The position numbers and the translations under genes are program-made. Of a stretch of 53,837 bases of DNA, positions 37,545-45,899 are shown in pieces (position 1 is the first letter of the stretch; every line of letters begins with the position of its first letter). Below the pieces are notes generated by a model, which made no database searches, was not told the DNA's origin, and saw only the letters and a program-made list of their open reading frames with translations. Origin of the DNA: Rhodospirillaceae bacterium (GTDB lineage Bacteria; Pseudomonadota; Alphaproteobacteria; GCA-2721365); assembly GCA_002721365.1 (NCBI GenBank), contig PBKC01000002.1, positions 29,779 through 83,615 of the forward strand, given 5' to 3'.

Positions 37545-38843
37545 TCAGTTGGTGAACCAGTCCGCGTAACGGGGCTCGGTGCAGTTGCCGCAGACCCACG
37601 GATAGCTCCAGTCGGCGGTCAGCTTCGCACTCTCGGGAATGAACGGGCTCCAGGCCTGAGCCACGATCGGGCTCTCGGTCTGCCAGACGATCTCGAACTG
37701 ACCATCGGGCTGGATCTCGCCGATCATGACGGGCTTGGAGAGGTGGTGGTTAGTGTGCATCTGCACGTCGTAGCCGCTGAGCGAACGCACGGTCTGGCCG
37801 TACATCGCCTGGCGGACGGCGTCGACGTCGGTGGTGCCGGCCTGGCGGACCGCCTGAACCCACATGTTGAAGCCGATGTAGTGGGCCTCCATGGGGTCGT
37901 TGGTGACGCGGTTCTTGTCGCCGGTGTACTCCCACCACTTGTCGATGAACGCGTAGTTCAGGTCGTTGTCGACCGACATGAAGTAGTTCCAGGAGGCCAG
38001 GTGACCGACGAGGTTGCTGGTGTCGATGCCGGCGAGCTCTTCCTCACCGACCGAGAACGCGACCACGGGAATCTCGGTCGCCGAGATGCCCTGGTTGGCC
38101 AGTTCCTTGTAGAAGGGCACGTTGGCGTCGCCGTTGATGGTCGACACCACGGCCGTCTTCTTGCCTGCGGAGGCGAAGGCCTTCACGTCGGCGACGATGG
38201 TCTGCCAGTCGGAATGACCGAACGGCGTGTAGTTCTCCATGATGTCGTCGTCGGAGACGCCCTTGCTGTGCAGGAAGGCGCGCAGGATCTTGTTGGTCGT
38301 GCGGGGATAGACATAGTCGGTGCCCAGCAGGACGAAGCGCTCGGCGCTGCCGCCCTCCGCGCTCATCAGGTATTCCACGGCCGGGATCGCCTGCTGGTTC
38401 GGCGCCGCGCCGGTGTAGAACACGTTCTTCGAGGATTCTTCGCCCTCATACTGCACGGGATAGAACAGGAGGCCGTTCAGTTCCTCGAACACCGGCAACA
38501 CGGACTTCCGCGACACCGACGTCCAGCAGCCGAAGACCGCCGCAACCTTCTCCCCCTCGATCAGCTCGCGAGCCTTTTCCGCGAACAGCGGCCAATCGGA
38601 CGCCGGGTCGACGACCACGGCTTCGACCTCGCGGCCGAGCAAGCCCCCACTGGCGTTGAGCTGGTCTACCATCATCAGGATGGCGTCCTTCAGCGTGGTC
38701 TCGCTGATCGCCATCGTGCCGGACAACGAGTGCAAAACGCCGATCTTGATCGGGCCTTCGTCCGCGGCGCGCGCCGCTTCGCCGGATGCCCCCATCAGGC
38801 CGGCGACAGCCAGTACGGCTGCCGCGCGCTTGAGCAGTTTCAT
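37545..38843 (-). CDS. urtA: Urea ABC transporter substrate-binding protein UrtA
   Basis: The periplasmic urea-binding protein, 432 residues with a signal peptide (MKLLKRAAAVLAVAGLMGASGEAARA). The core has the UrtA landmarks IGVLHSLSGTMAISE, WPLFAEKARELIE, VAAVFGCWTSVSRKSVLPVFEE and GLLFYPVQYEGEESSKNVFYTGAAPNQQ, all highly specific to UrtA. The ATG has a GGAGG site six bases upstream. It is the first gene of the urea operon, 31 bp from the predicted start of transcription. Confidence 0.97.
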   Translation of the reverse strand: MKLLKRAAAVLAVAGLMGASGEAARAADEGPIKIGVLHSLSGTMAISETTLKDAILMMVDQLNASGGLLGREVEAVVVDPASDWPLFAEKARELIEGEKVAAVFGCWTSVSRKSVLPVFEELNGLLFYPVQYEGEESSKNVFYTGAAPNQQAIPAVEYLMSAEGGSAERFVLLGTDYVYPRTTNKILRAFLHSKGVSDDDIMENYTPFGHSDWQTIVADVKAFASAGKKTAVVSTINGDANVPFYKELANQGISATEIPVVAFSVGEEELAGIDTSNLVGHLASWNYFMSVDNDLNYAFIDKWWEYTGDKNRVTNDPMEAHYIGFNMWVQAVRQAGTTDVDAVRQAMYGQTVRSLSGYDVQMHTNHHLSKPVMIGEIQPDGQFEIVWQTESPIVAQAWSPFIPESAKLTADWSYPWVCGNCTEPRYADWFTN

Positions 38844-38885
38844 TCATGCCTCCTATACGGTCGCTTATTCAGCAACCTCTAGATG

Positions 38886-38900
38886 GCAAGAGACATGCCA
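38886..38900 (-). promoter_or_regulatory. Sigma-54 promoter of the urt-ure operon
   Basis: Minus strand reads TGGCATGTCTCTTGC, with GG and GC separated by exactly 10 bases, close to the consensus TGGCACG-N4-TTGCA. It lies 43 bp upstream of the urtA ATG, leaving a predicted leader of about 30 bases. Sigma-54 promoters need an activator such as NtrC, which fits a urea-use operon under nitrogen limitation. The pattern TGGCA...TGCCA is also palindromic. Confidence 0.8.
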
Positions 38901-38925
38901 AGCTCCGGTGGTAGCGCTAACTATT

Positions 38926-38994
38926 TGATGAAATTATGGATTCGTAAGAGGCTGTGCGTTCCGAGAGTTTCATCAGATGCGTTTGAGGCATCTG
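38926..38994. promoter_or_regulatory. Candidate upstream activator sites of urtA
   Basis: Two inverted pairs stand 80-150 bp upstream of urtA: TGATGAAA (38926-38933) with TTTCATCA (38968-38975), and CAGATGC (38974-38980) with GCATCTG (38988-38994), a 21-bp palindrome with a seven-base spacer. They overlap by two bases. A further CAGATGC is at 39044-39050. They lie where sigma-54 activators usually bind. They do not match the NtrC consensus as I know it. Confidence 0.4.
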
Positions 38995-39138
38995 CTCCGA
39001 CCATTCTGCCTAAAAATTCATCTACTAAGGCGACGGCATGATTCAGATGCGCGAGCTTGCGGCTGATCGGGTCGAGCGACAGGCGAAGTTCGCCCAAAAA
39101 ACCGGCAATGATTGCGGTAACCTGTCTAAGCCAGCCGC

Positions 39139-40131
39139 TCAGTTCGGGTTTTGGCGCCCCAGGCAGGCAGCGATCGAGCGGGCATTACGTTCCATCATCG
39201 CAAAGTAGGCGTCCGCGCCGGCGGCGAGGTCGGCGCCCAGGGGATCGAGCGTTCCTTGGCGTGCCGTTGTGCGTTCGATGACGGTCGCGATGATCGCGGG
39301 TTCGAACTGGGGTTCTGTGAATACGCAGGCGATACCCCGATCACGGATCAGCGCGCGAAGGCGGCTGATGCGGCCGGCACCGGGAATGCGATCGGGTCCC
39401 AGGGTTATGGCGCCTTCCGACCGGAGACCGTAATGGCGCTCAAAATACTGGTAGGCGTCATGGAAGACGATGAAGGGGACGTCACGTACGGCGGACAAGT
39501 CGTTGTCGATCCTCGTATCCATAGCGGCGATCCGCGCCTCGAGGTCGGTCGCGTTGTCGCGATAACGGTCACGATTGGCGGGATCGACGACGGAAAGTGC
39601 CTCGGCGACGGACGCGACGATCACCCGAGCATTGTCGGGCGAGAGCCAGATATGCGGATCGATCGAACCCTCGTGGTGATGGTGATCGTGATCCTCCTCG
39701 TCGTCATGGTCCTCATGCTCGTCCGCGCCGGCGTGTTTCCGTTCCTCCTCCGCCCAGATGCCGGCACCCCGGAAGGACCTTACGGTCAGTCCCGGTGAGT
39801 CGAGCAGCGTGACGACGTGGCTGTCCCCGGCGATGGTCTTCAGAGGCTGGATGAGAAAGGTTTCGAGGGTCGGGCCGACCCAGACGACGACATCGGCAGC
39901 CGAAAGACTTCGCGCCTCTGAGGGCCGCATCTGGTAGTTATGCGGCGAGTTGTAGCCGCTGACCAGCAGGTCCGGTTCGCCGACGCCCGCCATTACCCCG
40001 GAGACCAGGGCGTGGATGGGCATGATGGTGGCAACGACCTTGGGCGGCGCGGCCAGCACGTCGCGGCTCGGTATCGCCAGCATCAGGGGCGCCATCACGG
40101 CGGCCAGCAGGCGGATCACCTGGGTGTTCAT
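39139..40131 (-). CDS. znuA: Zinc ABC transporter substrate-binding protein ZnuA
   Basis: The periplasmic zinc receptor, 330 residues. It has a signal peptide (MNTQVIRLLAAVMAPLMLAIP) and metal ligands His64 (NSPHNYQMRPS) and His160 (DPHIWLSP), plus downstream His and Asp/Glu ligands such as those in FHDAYQYFERHYGL. A His/Asp/Glu-rich loop (about 133-153) precedes His160, the feature that marks zinc receptors over manganese ones. I chose the ATG at 40131; further upstream the frame enters the divergent znuC region. A Zur-type palindrome lies 21 bp from it. Confidence 0.94.
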   Translation of the reverse strand: MNTQVIRLLAAVMAPLMLAIPSRDVLAAPPKVVATIMPIHALVSGVMAGVGEPDLLVSGYNSPHNYQMRPSEARSLSAADVVVWVGPTLETFLIQPLKTIAGDSHVVTLLDSPGLTVRSFRGAGIWAEEERKHAGADEHEDHDDEEDHDHHHHEGSIDPHIWLSPDNARVIVASVAEALSVVDPANRDRYRDNATDLEARIAAMDTRIDNDLSAVRDVPFIVFHDAYQYFERHYGLRSEGAITLGPDRIPGAGRISRLRALIRDRGIACVFTEPQFEPAIIATVIERTTARQGTLDPLGADLAAGADAYFAMMERNARSIAACLGRQNPN

Positions 40132-40151
40132 GGGCTGCTCCTCAGTTAGAA

Positions 40152-40168
40152 ATGTTACTTTATAACAT
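40152..40168. promoter_or_regulatory. Zur box between znuA and znuCB
   Basis: ATGTTA (40152-40157) and TAACAT (40163-40168) form an inverted repeat with a five-base centre (CTTTA), matching the alphaproteobacterial Zur/Fur-type consensus ATGTTATAACATAACAT in outline. It lies in the short gap between the divergent znuA and znuC, where a repressor would shut off both. A Zur-type regulator is encoded 3 kb away at 43229. Confidence 0.8.
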
Positions 40169-40194
40169 ATTGAATGCAGGGCAAGCTGGTTGCG

Positions 40195-41049
40195 ATGACG
40201 ATGGTTGAGGAACAGGAGGCGGGCGAAGAGGACGTCGGTGTCGGGGCGCTGGTGGCCGTGGAGGACGTGGTCGTCGACTTCGCCGGAGACCGCGTGCTGG
40301 ACCATGTCGGCCTGACGGTCTCGGTCGGCGAGATCGTCACCCTGATTGGGCGCAACGGTTCCGGCAAGACGACTCTCGCCCGCACGGTGCTCGGCCTCGT
40401 CAAGCCGAAGTCCGGCCGGGTATGGCGGCGGCGAGGACTATGTATCGGCTATGTGCCGCAGGCGTTGGCGCCGGACCCGATCCTGCCGATGACGGCTTCG
40501 CGCTTCCTGACGCTCGGCGGTACGGCCGACCCCGAACGGTTGAACGATGTCCTGGACGAGGTCGGCATGCCTGATGTCGCGGACCGGCAGATCGTCGGTC
40601 TGTCCGGCGGCGAGCTGCGGCGCGTGATGCTGGCGCGGGCATTGCTGCGCGATCCCGAACTTCTGGTGCTCGACGAACCGATGAGCGGCATCGACGTCTC
40701 CGGCCAGGTGGCCCTCTACAAATTGATCGGAGAGATCCGTGACCGGCATCGCTGCGGCGTGCTGTTGATCTCGCACGACCTGCATCTGGTCATGGCCGAG
40801 ACCGATCAGGTGGTCTGCCTGGACCGGCATGTCTGTTGCCGTGGCACACCCGAAGTGGTGGTCGCCGACCCTGCTTTTCACACCCTGTTCGGGCCGACCC
40901 TGGGCGATGCCGTGGCGATCTACCGACATGAACATGACCATCGCCACACCGAGGCCGGTGCCGTGGCGCCTCTCGACGAGGGCCGGGAAGACACCGGGCA
41001 TCCGGGTTCGTCGGCCGGCGTTGCCGCCGCTGAAACATCGCGGTCCTGA
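40195..41049 (+). CDS. znuC: Zinc ABC transporter ATP-binding protein ZnuC
   Basis: ATPase of the zinc importer. Walker A GRNGSGKTT, signature LSGGELRRVMLARALL and Walker B LLVLDEPMSGID are all present, and a His-rich C-terminus (EHDHRHTEA) hints at metal binding. I placed the start at the ATG at 40195 because the earlier ATG at 40174 begins only six bases after the Zur palindrome and would leave no room for a leader; 40201 is also possible. The length is then 284 residues. znuB follows with a five-base gap. Confidence 0.92.
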   Translation: MTMVEEQEAGEEDVGVGALVAVEDVVVDFAGDRVLDHVGLTVSVGEIVTLIGRNGSGKTTLARTVLGLVKPKSGRVWRRRGLCIGYVPQALAPDPILPMTASRFLTLGGTADPERLNDVLDEVGMPDVADRQIVGLSGGELRRVMLARALLRDPELLVLDEPMSGIDVSGQVALYKLIGEIRDRHRCGVLLISHDLHLVMAETDQVVCLDRHVCCRGTPEVVVADPAFHTLFGPTLGDAVAIYRHEHDHRHTEAGAVAPLDEGREDTGHPGSSAGVAAAETSRS

Positions 41050-41054
41050 CGCCG

Positions 41055-41843
41055 ATGTTCGAGGACTTCATCATTCGCGGCATCCTGGGCGGGCTCGGCG
41101 TCGTGCTGGTCGCGGCGCCGCTCGGATGCTTCGTCGTCTGGCGTCGGATGTCCTATTTCGGTGCCGCGCTCGCCCATTCGGCGCTGCTCGGCGTGGCGCT
41201 GGCCCTGATGCTGGACATGGACCCGATGCTTGGCGTCGTCGTTCTGGCGGTGGTGATGGCGGTGGTCATCGTCGCCATGGAGGAAAGGCGGATTCTTGCC
41301 GCAGACACGCTGATCGGCATTCTCGCCCACAGTACCCTGGCGCTGGGAATCGTCGCCCTGGCGTTCCTTCAGAACGTTCGCATCGACCTGATGGGCTATC
41401 TGTTCGGCGACGTGCTGGCGATCGGCAACCGCGACCTGCTGTTCGTCCTCGGGGTCGCGGTCGGGACAGGCATCATCCTGTGGTTTCTCTGGCGCCCGCT
41501 TCTTTCGGCGACGGTCCATGCCGATATCGCTGCCGTCGAAGGCGTGCCGGTAATGCGGGTCCGACTGGTATTCACCGTCCTGATGGCGGCGGTGATCGCC
41601 GTGGGCATGAAGCTGGTAGGCGTGCTGCTGATCGTATCGCTGATGATCATCCCGGCGGCGGCGGCGCGGCGTTTCGCGGCGACGCCGGAGGCCATGGCGG
41701 TGGGAGCGGTGCTGGTCGGCGCGGTTTCGGTCGTGGGTGGGATGCTCGCCTCGTTCTATCTCGACACGCCGTCCGGGCCGTCCATCGTCGTCGTGGCGAC
41801 CGCCATCTTCGCCGTGAGCTTCGTACTCCGTCGTTCGGCGTGA
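41055..41843 (+). CDS. znuB: Zinc ABC transporter permease ZnuB
   Basis: An inner-membrane permease of the zinc/manganese family (ABC-3), 262 residues with about eight helices. The motifs APLGCFVVWRRMSYFGAALAHSALLGVALAL and GVLLIVSLMIIPAAAARRFAAT are diagnostic. It is coupled to znuC by a five-base gap and ends 10 bp from the 3' end of the convergent permease gene. Confidence 0.95.
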   Translation: MFEDFIIRGILGGLGVVLVAAPLGCFVVWRRMSYFGAALAHSALLGVALALMLDMDPMLGVVVLAVVMAVVIVAMEERRILAADTLIGILAHSTLALGIVALAFLQNVRIDLMGYLFGDVLAIGNRDLLFVLGVAVGTGIILWFLWRPLLSATVHADIAAVEGVPVMRVRLVFTVLMAAVIAVGMKLVGVLLIVSLMIIPAAAARRFAATPEAMAVGAVLVGAVSVVGGMLASFYLDTPSGPSIVVVATAIFAVSFVLRRSA

Positions 41844-41853
41844 CGGCCGGCGG

Positions 41854-43137
41854 TCAGCCGTGGGCGAGCACGCGGGCGACGTCCAGGCGATAGGCGCGCA
41901 AGGCGGGCAGCAGCGCGGCGACGCTGCCGACGCAGAATGCGACCACGAACAGCCACAGCTCCTGGGGCACCCAGACGGATCCTGTGAACGGAACCTCCTG
42001 GGTACGGCTCAGCCAAATCGACAAGCCTTCTGCGACCGCATGGCCGAGAACGAGGCCGAGGGCGGTTCCCGTGAGCGCGAGGATCTGTCCTTCGACGAGG
42101 ATCTGCAGCAGGACGCGTCCTCGCCCTGCACCCACCGTCCGCATGATGGCGAGGTCGTACTGTCGGCGCTCCAGCGCAGTGTAGAGCGCGACGAACATGC
42201 TGAGAGCGGCCGTGACGATGAGCAGGTAGGCGAAAACCCGAAACGCGTCGATGCCGATACCCACCATCCGCAGCAGCCGTGCCGTCTCGTAGGCCGGCGC
42301 CGCCGATTGCATCGCGCTCTGCATGTTGATGATACGGGGCAGGCTGGCCGCCGCGATGGGAGTCCGGTACTTGACCAGCAGCGCGGTTACCTGCGCGTCG
42401 GGGTCGGGAAGCTGCTCGTCTTCATGGGCGTGGGCATCGTGACTATCCTCGCCCGACGCTTCCGCTTCGTGATCGTGCTCTGCCTGATGATCCTCTTCGT
42501 CGGCGGAATGCCCGGCCGGTTCGTGGACCAATCGCACCGTGCCGACGCTGGTGAGCACCAGGCGATCGATGACGGTGCCTGTCGGCCCCAAGACGCCGAC
42601 GACGCTGTAGGGGTTGTGGGAATGCATGCCGCCTCCCGCCCCGCTCCCGATGCCATGGGAGCCGACCAGGGTATCGCCTGGCCCTACGCCGGCCTCTCGG
42701 GCGACCGTCGCGCCTACCACCGCCTCCAAAGGGGCTTCCCATAGTCGGCCCTCAACGGTTTCGGCGCCGTAATGCGTGACATAGTCCGGCGTCGTGCCGA
42801 CGATACGGAAGCCGTGAAAGGAATCGCCCAAGGCCATGGGGATGACCGATGCGACCATGGGGTGGTTGCGGACGAAGGTGGCGTCCCGCTCGGTGATGTT
42901 CCCGGTCGGCACGTCCATTTGATAAACGGTCGAGAGGATCAGCTGAATCGGGCTGCCCTTGGCGCCGACGACGAGGTCGATTCCTCGCTGGTCGCGCGTC
43001 AGCCTCTCCTCGAGCTGTTCACGAAAGACCAGAAGCACGACGATGGTGCCCATCCCGAGCGCCAGCAACAGTAGGTTGAGCGTCGTCTGCAACGGCCGGG
43101 TTCGAACATAGGCGAGGCTTAACGTGAAGAGGTTCAT
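41854..43137 (-). CDS. FtsX-type ABC transporter permease with His-rich loop (zinc-linked)
   Basis: A 427-residue permease of the MacB/FtsX type: one helix at the N-terminus (LALGMGTIVVLLV), a large periplasmic part, and three C-terminal helices (starting near residue 310, IDAFRVFAYLLIVTAALSMFVALYTALERRQYDLAIMRT). The periplasmic part carries a loop (about 205-242) very rich in His, Asp and Glu, suggesting zinc binding. Related permeases in zinc-responsive clusters of Pseudomonas-type bacteria sit beside an ABC ATPase and a DUF3299 protein. No such ATPase is present here, and directly upstream lies the divergent regulator gene. Its substrate is unknown. Confidence 0.8.
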   Translation of the reverse strand: MNLFTLSLAYVRTRPLQTTLNLLLLALGMGTIVVLLVFREQLEERLTRDQRGIDLVVGAKGSPIQLILSTVYQMDVPTGNITERDATFVRNHPMVASVIPMALGDSFHGFRIVGTTPDYVTHYGAETVEGRLWEAPLEAVVGATVAREAGVGPGDTLVGSHGIGSGAGGGMHSHNPYSVVGVLGPTGTVIDRLVLTSVGTVRLVHEPAGHSADEEDHQAEHDHEAEASGEDSHDAHAHEDEQLPDPDAQVTALLVKYRTPIAAASLPRIINMQSAMQSAAPAYETARLLRMVGIGIDAFRVFAYLLIVTAALSMFVALYTALERRQYDLAIMRTVGAGRGRVLLQILVEGQILALTGTALGLVLGHAVAEGLSIWLSRTQEVPFTGSVWVPQELWLFVVAFCVGSVAALLPALRAYRLDVARVLAHG

Positions 43138-43228
43138 GCCGCGGCGGGTCCGGGTTCGGTTGACGACGGATCGTCCCTGATCGTGCTACGATGTCGCCAA
43201 CAATACACGCTCGGGAGCCCCGTTCAGC

Positions 43229-43720
43229 ATGCATTCGGCCGGCAGAGACACCGATCCGTTCATCGACCGCAGCCATGATCATGATCGCTGCGTCGCCGAT
43301 GCCATGGAGACGGCCGTGTCCCTCTGCGACCGGCGCGGTGTGCGCCTGACGCCCCTGCGCCGCCGGGTGCTCGAACTGGTCTGGCAAAGCCATAGTCCGA
43401 TCGGCGCCTATGAGGTGCTGGAGATGCTGCGCGAGGATCGCCGCGGTGCGGCGCCGCCGACGGTTTATCGCGCGCTGGACTTCCTGCGTGAGCAGGGGCT
43501 GGTCCATCGCGTCGACTCCCTCAACGCCTATGTCGGTTGCGTCACGCCCGATGCCGGGCATCGCGCGCATTTTCTTCTCTGTACCGAATGCGGGCAGGCA
43601 GCCGAGATCGATGACGAAGCGTTGCGGGATGCGATCGGGCGCTGCGCCGAACGTGCCGGATTCCGGATCGCCGGAGAGACGGTGGAGATTACCGGCATCT
43701 GTGCCGCTTGCCGGCACTGA
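43229..43720 (+). CDS. zur: Fur-family transcriptional regulator, Zur-type
   Basis: A 163-residue metal-dependent repressor with the Fur winged helix (RLTPLRRRVLELVWQSHSPIGAYEVLE, TVYRALDFLREQGLVHRVDS) and a C-terminal dimer domain. Structural zinc cysteines are Cys118/Cys121 (CTEC) and Cys158/Cys161 (CAAC). The segment HRAHFLLCTECG and Cys104 supply regulatory metal ligands, typical of Zur. A His/Asp-rich N-terminus (RSHDHDRC) is unusual. The zinc importer and Zur box nearby support Zur over Fur, Mur or PerR. It may be autoregulated with the divergent permease, though I see no Zur box in the shared 91-bp gap. Confidence 0.9.
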   Translation: MHSAGRDTDPFIDRSHDHDRCVADAMETAVSLCDRRGVRLTPLRRRVLELVWQSHSPIGAYEVLEMLREDRRGAAPPTVYRALDFLREQGLVHRVDSLNAYVGCVTPDAGHRAHFLLCTECGQAAEIDDEALRDAIGRCAERAGFRIAGETVEITGICAACRH

Positions 43721-43925
43721 CGCTCTCGCAATCGCCCCGGCGGGTACCCTATCCGGATGAGGGGCATTCGCACGCGACCAGGATCGCGTAAGATGGACAG
43801 CACGGTCGGCGGGCTTTCGGATCGGAAGCAGCGCCGAGCCGATCGAGCGTGGGCCGAGGCGATCGCGCTCTAGCAGAAATGCGGGGAACCATGGCATCCA
43901 TCGGCGCAGCGCCAACGTAAATCGT

Positions 43926-45893
43926 GTGGATCATCCACTCGTTCGCGTTCCGCGATGCCCGCCTTCGGCAGTGAGGCGGACGCGCGTCCTGTTCACCGCA
44001 GCCCAGGGCCTGCCGATTTTTCTCGTCCCGCCGTCAACGTCCGTCAGAGCTTTGCTCCGGCGCCATCATCGTTCCAATCTTCCCGTCCGCTCTTCAGCTC
44101 GGTCCGTCCGCGGAGCGGCGGCGTTCGTCGTCGTCCTGCTTGCGCTGGGGCTGTCCGTCGCCGGGCCTGCGGTCGGGCAGACGATGGAACAGCAGTATGA
44201 GGTTTCGCTGCGCGGGGTGAGCGATTCCTCACTGCAAGGGCAACTCGAGGAATTCTCCAAGCTGTTCGCGGAACAGGGAAAGCCGCCGGCCACCCTCGCG
44301 GCCCTTCGCCGCCGGGCGAAGAACGATGTCGAGCGACTGAACGAGGTTCTGCGGTCGCAGGGCTATTACGCGGGAAGCGTCGACTTCGACATCGACGACT
44401 CGGTCCAGCCAGTGGAGGTCACCGTGGTGGTGGAACCTGGGCCGGTCTATACGTTGAAGGACTATTCGATCGAGAACGTCGGTGCGGATCCTTTGGGCGA
44501 CCCGATCCGCGTGACGTATGAGGACCTGGGTCTTCAGCGGGACGCTCCGGCGAAGTCCTCGGCCATCCTCGGCGCGGAACGGGTGGTGATCGATCAGCTG
44601 GCGGAGCTCGGCCGGCCGCTGGCCGAGGTCGCGGATCGCAAGGTCGTCGTCGACCATGGCGACCGTACGGTGAGCGCGGATCTCAAGATCGATGCCGGAC
44701 CACGAGCCCTGTTCGGCGCGACCGACATCGTCGGCCTGGAAAACGTCGACGAACGCTTCGTGGTCCGGCGGATCGCCTGGAAGGCCGGCACGCCCTACGA
44801 CGAGCGCGAGGTCACGGAGACGCGGCGACGCCTCTCGGAAACCGGCCTGTTCACCGCGATCCGGGTCAATCACGCGGACACCGTGGATCAGAACGGGCTT
44901 CTCAACATGACGATCACGGTGACCGAAAGCCCGCATCGCACTCTCGGCTCCGGCGTCAGCTATTCGACGAGCGAGGGACCGGGTGCCAAGGTCTATTGGC
45001 AGCACCGCAATCTCCTGGGCGAGGGCGAGCGGCTGAAGGTCTCGGCCGGCGGCACCTTGATCCGCTACGGCCTTACCGTGTCCGGCAGCAAGCCCGATTT
45101 CTTCGCGCGGAACCAGTCGTTGCTTCTCGACTTCAAGATCGAGCAGGAAGACACCGACGCCTTCGTCAGCCAGACCGTGGAGGCATCCGGGGCGATCAAG
45201 CGCCAGATCGGCGAGCATTATGCCGTGACGGCCGGTCTGACCGCATCGCAGAGCATCATCGAGGAGAGCGGAGAGGACGAGGACTTCACCCTGGTCGGCG
45301 TGCCGCTGACCCTGCAGCGTGATACCACGGACAGCGTTCTCAACCCGACCCACGGCGCGCGGACCGTCCTATCGGCGACACCGTACCTGCAGTATCTCGG
45401 CTCCAGTCTCAGCTTCACCATCCTGCAGTTCACCCAGGCGGGATACCTGCCGCTGTTCGACGGCGACCTGGTGCTGGCAGGGTGGGGGCGTGCGGGCATC
45501 GTCGTGGGACAGCAAGCGGCCGACCTGCCGGCGGATAAGCGCTTCTATGCGGGCGGCGGCGGTTCGATCCGCGGCTACGGTTTCCAGCTCGTCGGCCCTC
45601 TGGACAGCGCCAACAACCCGGAAGGCGGCCGGTCCGTCTATGAGGTCGGTACCGAGGTCCGCTACAAGATCACCGACTCGATCGGCGCCGTCGCCTTCTT
45701 CGAAGGCGGTAACGTCTATACCGATCTGGCGCCCGATTTCGGACAGGAAAGCTTCCTCTGGAGCACCGGCGTGGGCGCGCGCTATTACACGGCGATCGGT
45801 CCTCTGCGGGTGGACATCGCCTTTCCGCTCGACCGTCGCAACGGCATCGATGACGCCTTCCAGATCTATATCGGCCTTGGGCAGGCGTTCTGA
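43926..45893 (+). CDS. tamA: Outer-membrane assembly factor TamA (Omp85/BamA superfamily)
   Basis: TamA is the outer-membrane barrel half of the TAM complex, which helps insert outer-membrane proteins. The protein has an N-terminal signal segment (AAAFVVVLLALGLSVAGPAVGQ, about residues 66-87), POTRA domains (for example the VYTLKDYSIENVG and RALFGATDIVGLENVDERFV regions) and the C-terminal bacterial surface antigen (D15) barrel with the lid motif AGGGGSIRGYGFQLVG and IDIAFPLDRR-like end. The GTG at 43926 would place about 65 residues before the signal peptide, so the true start may be a TTG at 44052. tamB follows after six bases. Confidence 0.9.
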   Translation: MDHPLVRVPRCPPSAVRRTRVLFTAAQGLPIFLVPPSTSVRALLRRHHRSNLPVRSSARSVRGAAAFVVVLLALGLSVAGPAVGQTMEQQYEVSLRGVSDSSLQGQLEEFSKLFAEQGKPPATLAALRRRAKNDVERLNEVLRSQGYYAGSVDFDIDDSVQPVEVTVVVEPGPVYTLKDYSIENVGADPLGDPIRVTYEDLGLQRDAPAKSSAILGAERVVIDQLAELGRPLAEVADRKVVVDHGDRTVSADLKIDAGPRALFGATDIVGLENVDERFVVRRIAWKAGTPYDEREVTETRRRLSETGLFTAIRVNHADTVDQNGLLNMTITVTESPHRTLGSGVSYSTSEGPGAKVYWQHRNLLGEGERLKVSAGGTLIRYGLTVSGSKPDFFARNQSLLLDFKIEQEDTDAFVSQTVEASGAIKRQIGEHYAVTAGLTASQSIIEESGEDEDFTLVGVPLTLQRDTTDSVLNPTHGARTVLSATPYLQYLGSSLSFTILQFTQAGYLPLFDGDLVLAGWGRAGIVVGQQAADLPADKRFYAGGGGSIRGYGFQLVGPLDSANNPEGGRSVYEVGTEVRYKITDSIGAVAFFEGGNVYTDLAPDFGQESFLWSTGVGARYYTAIGPLRVDIAFPLDRRNGIDDAFQIYIGLGQAF

Positions 45894-45899
45894 TCCGCG

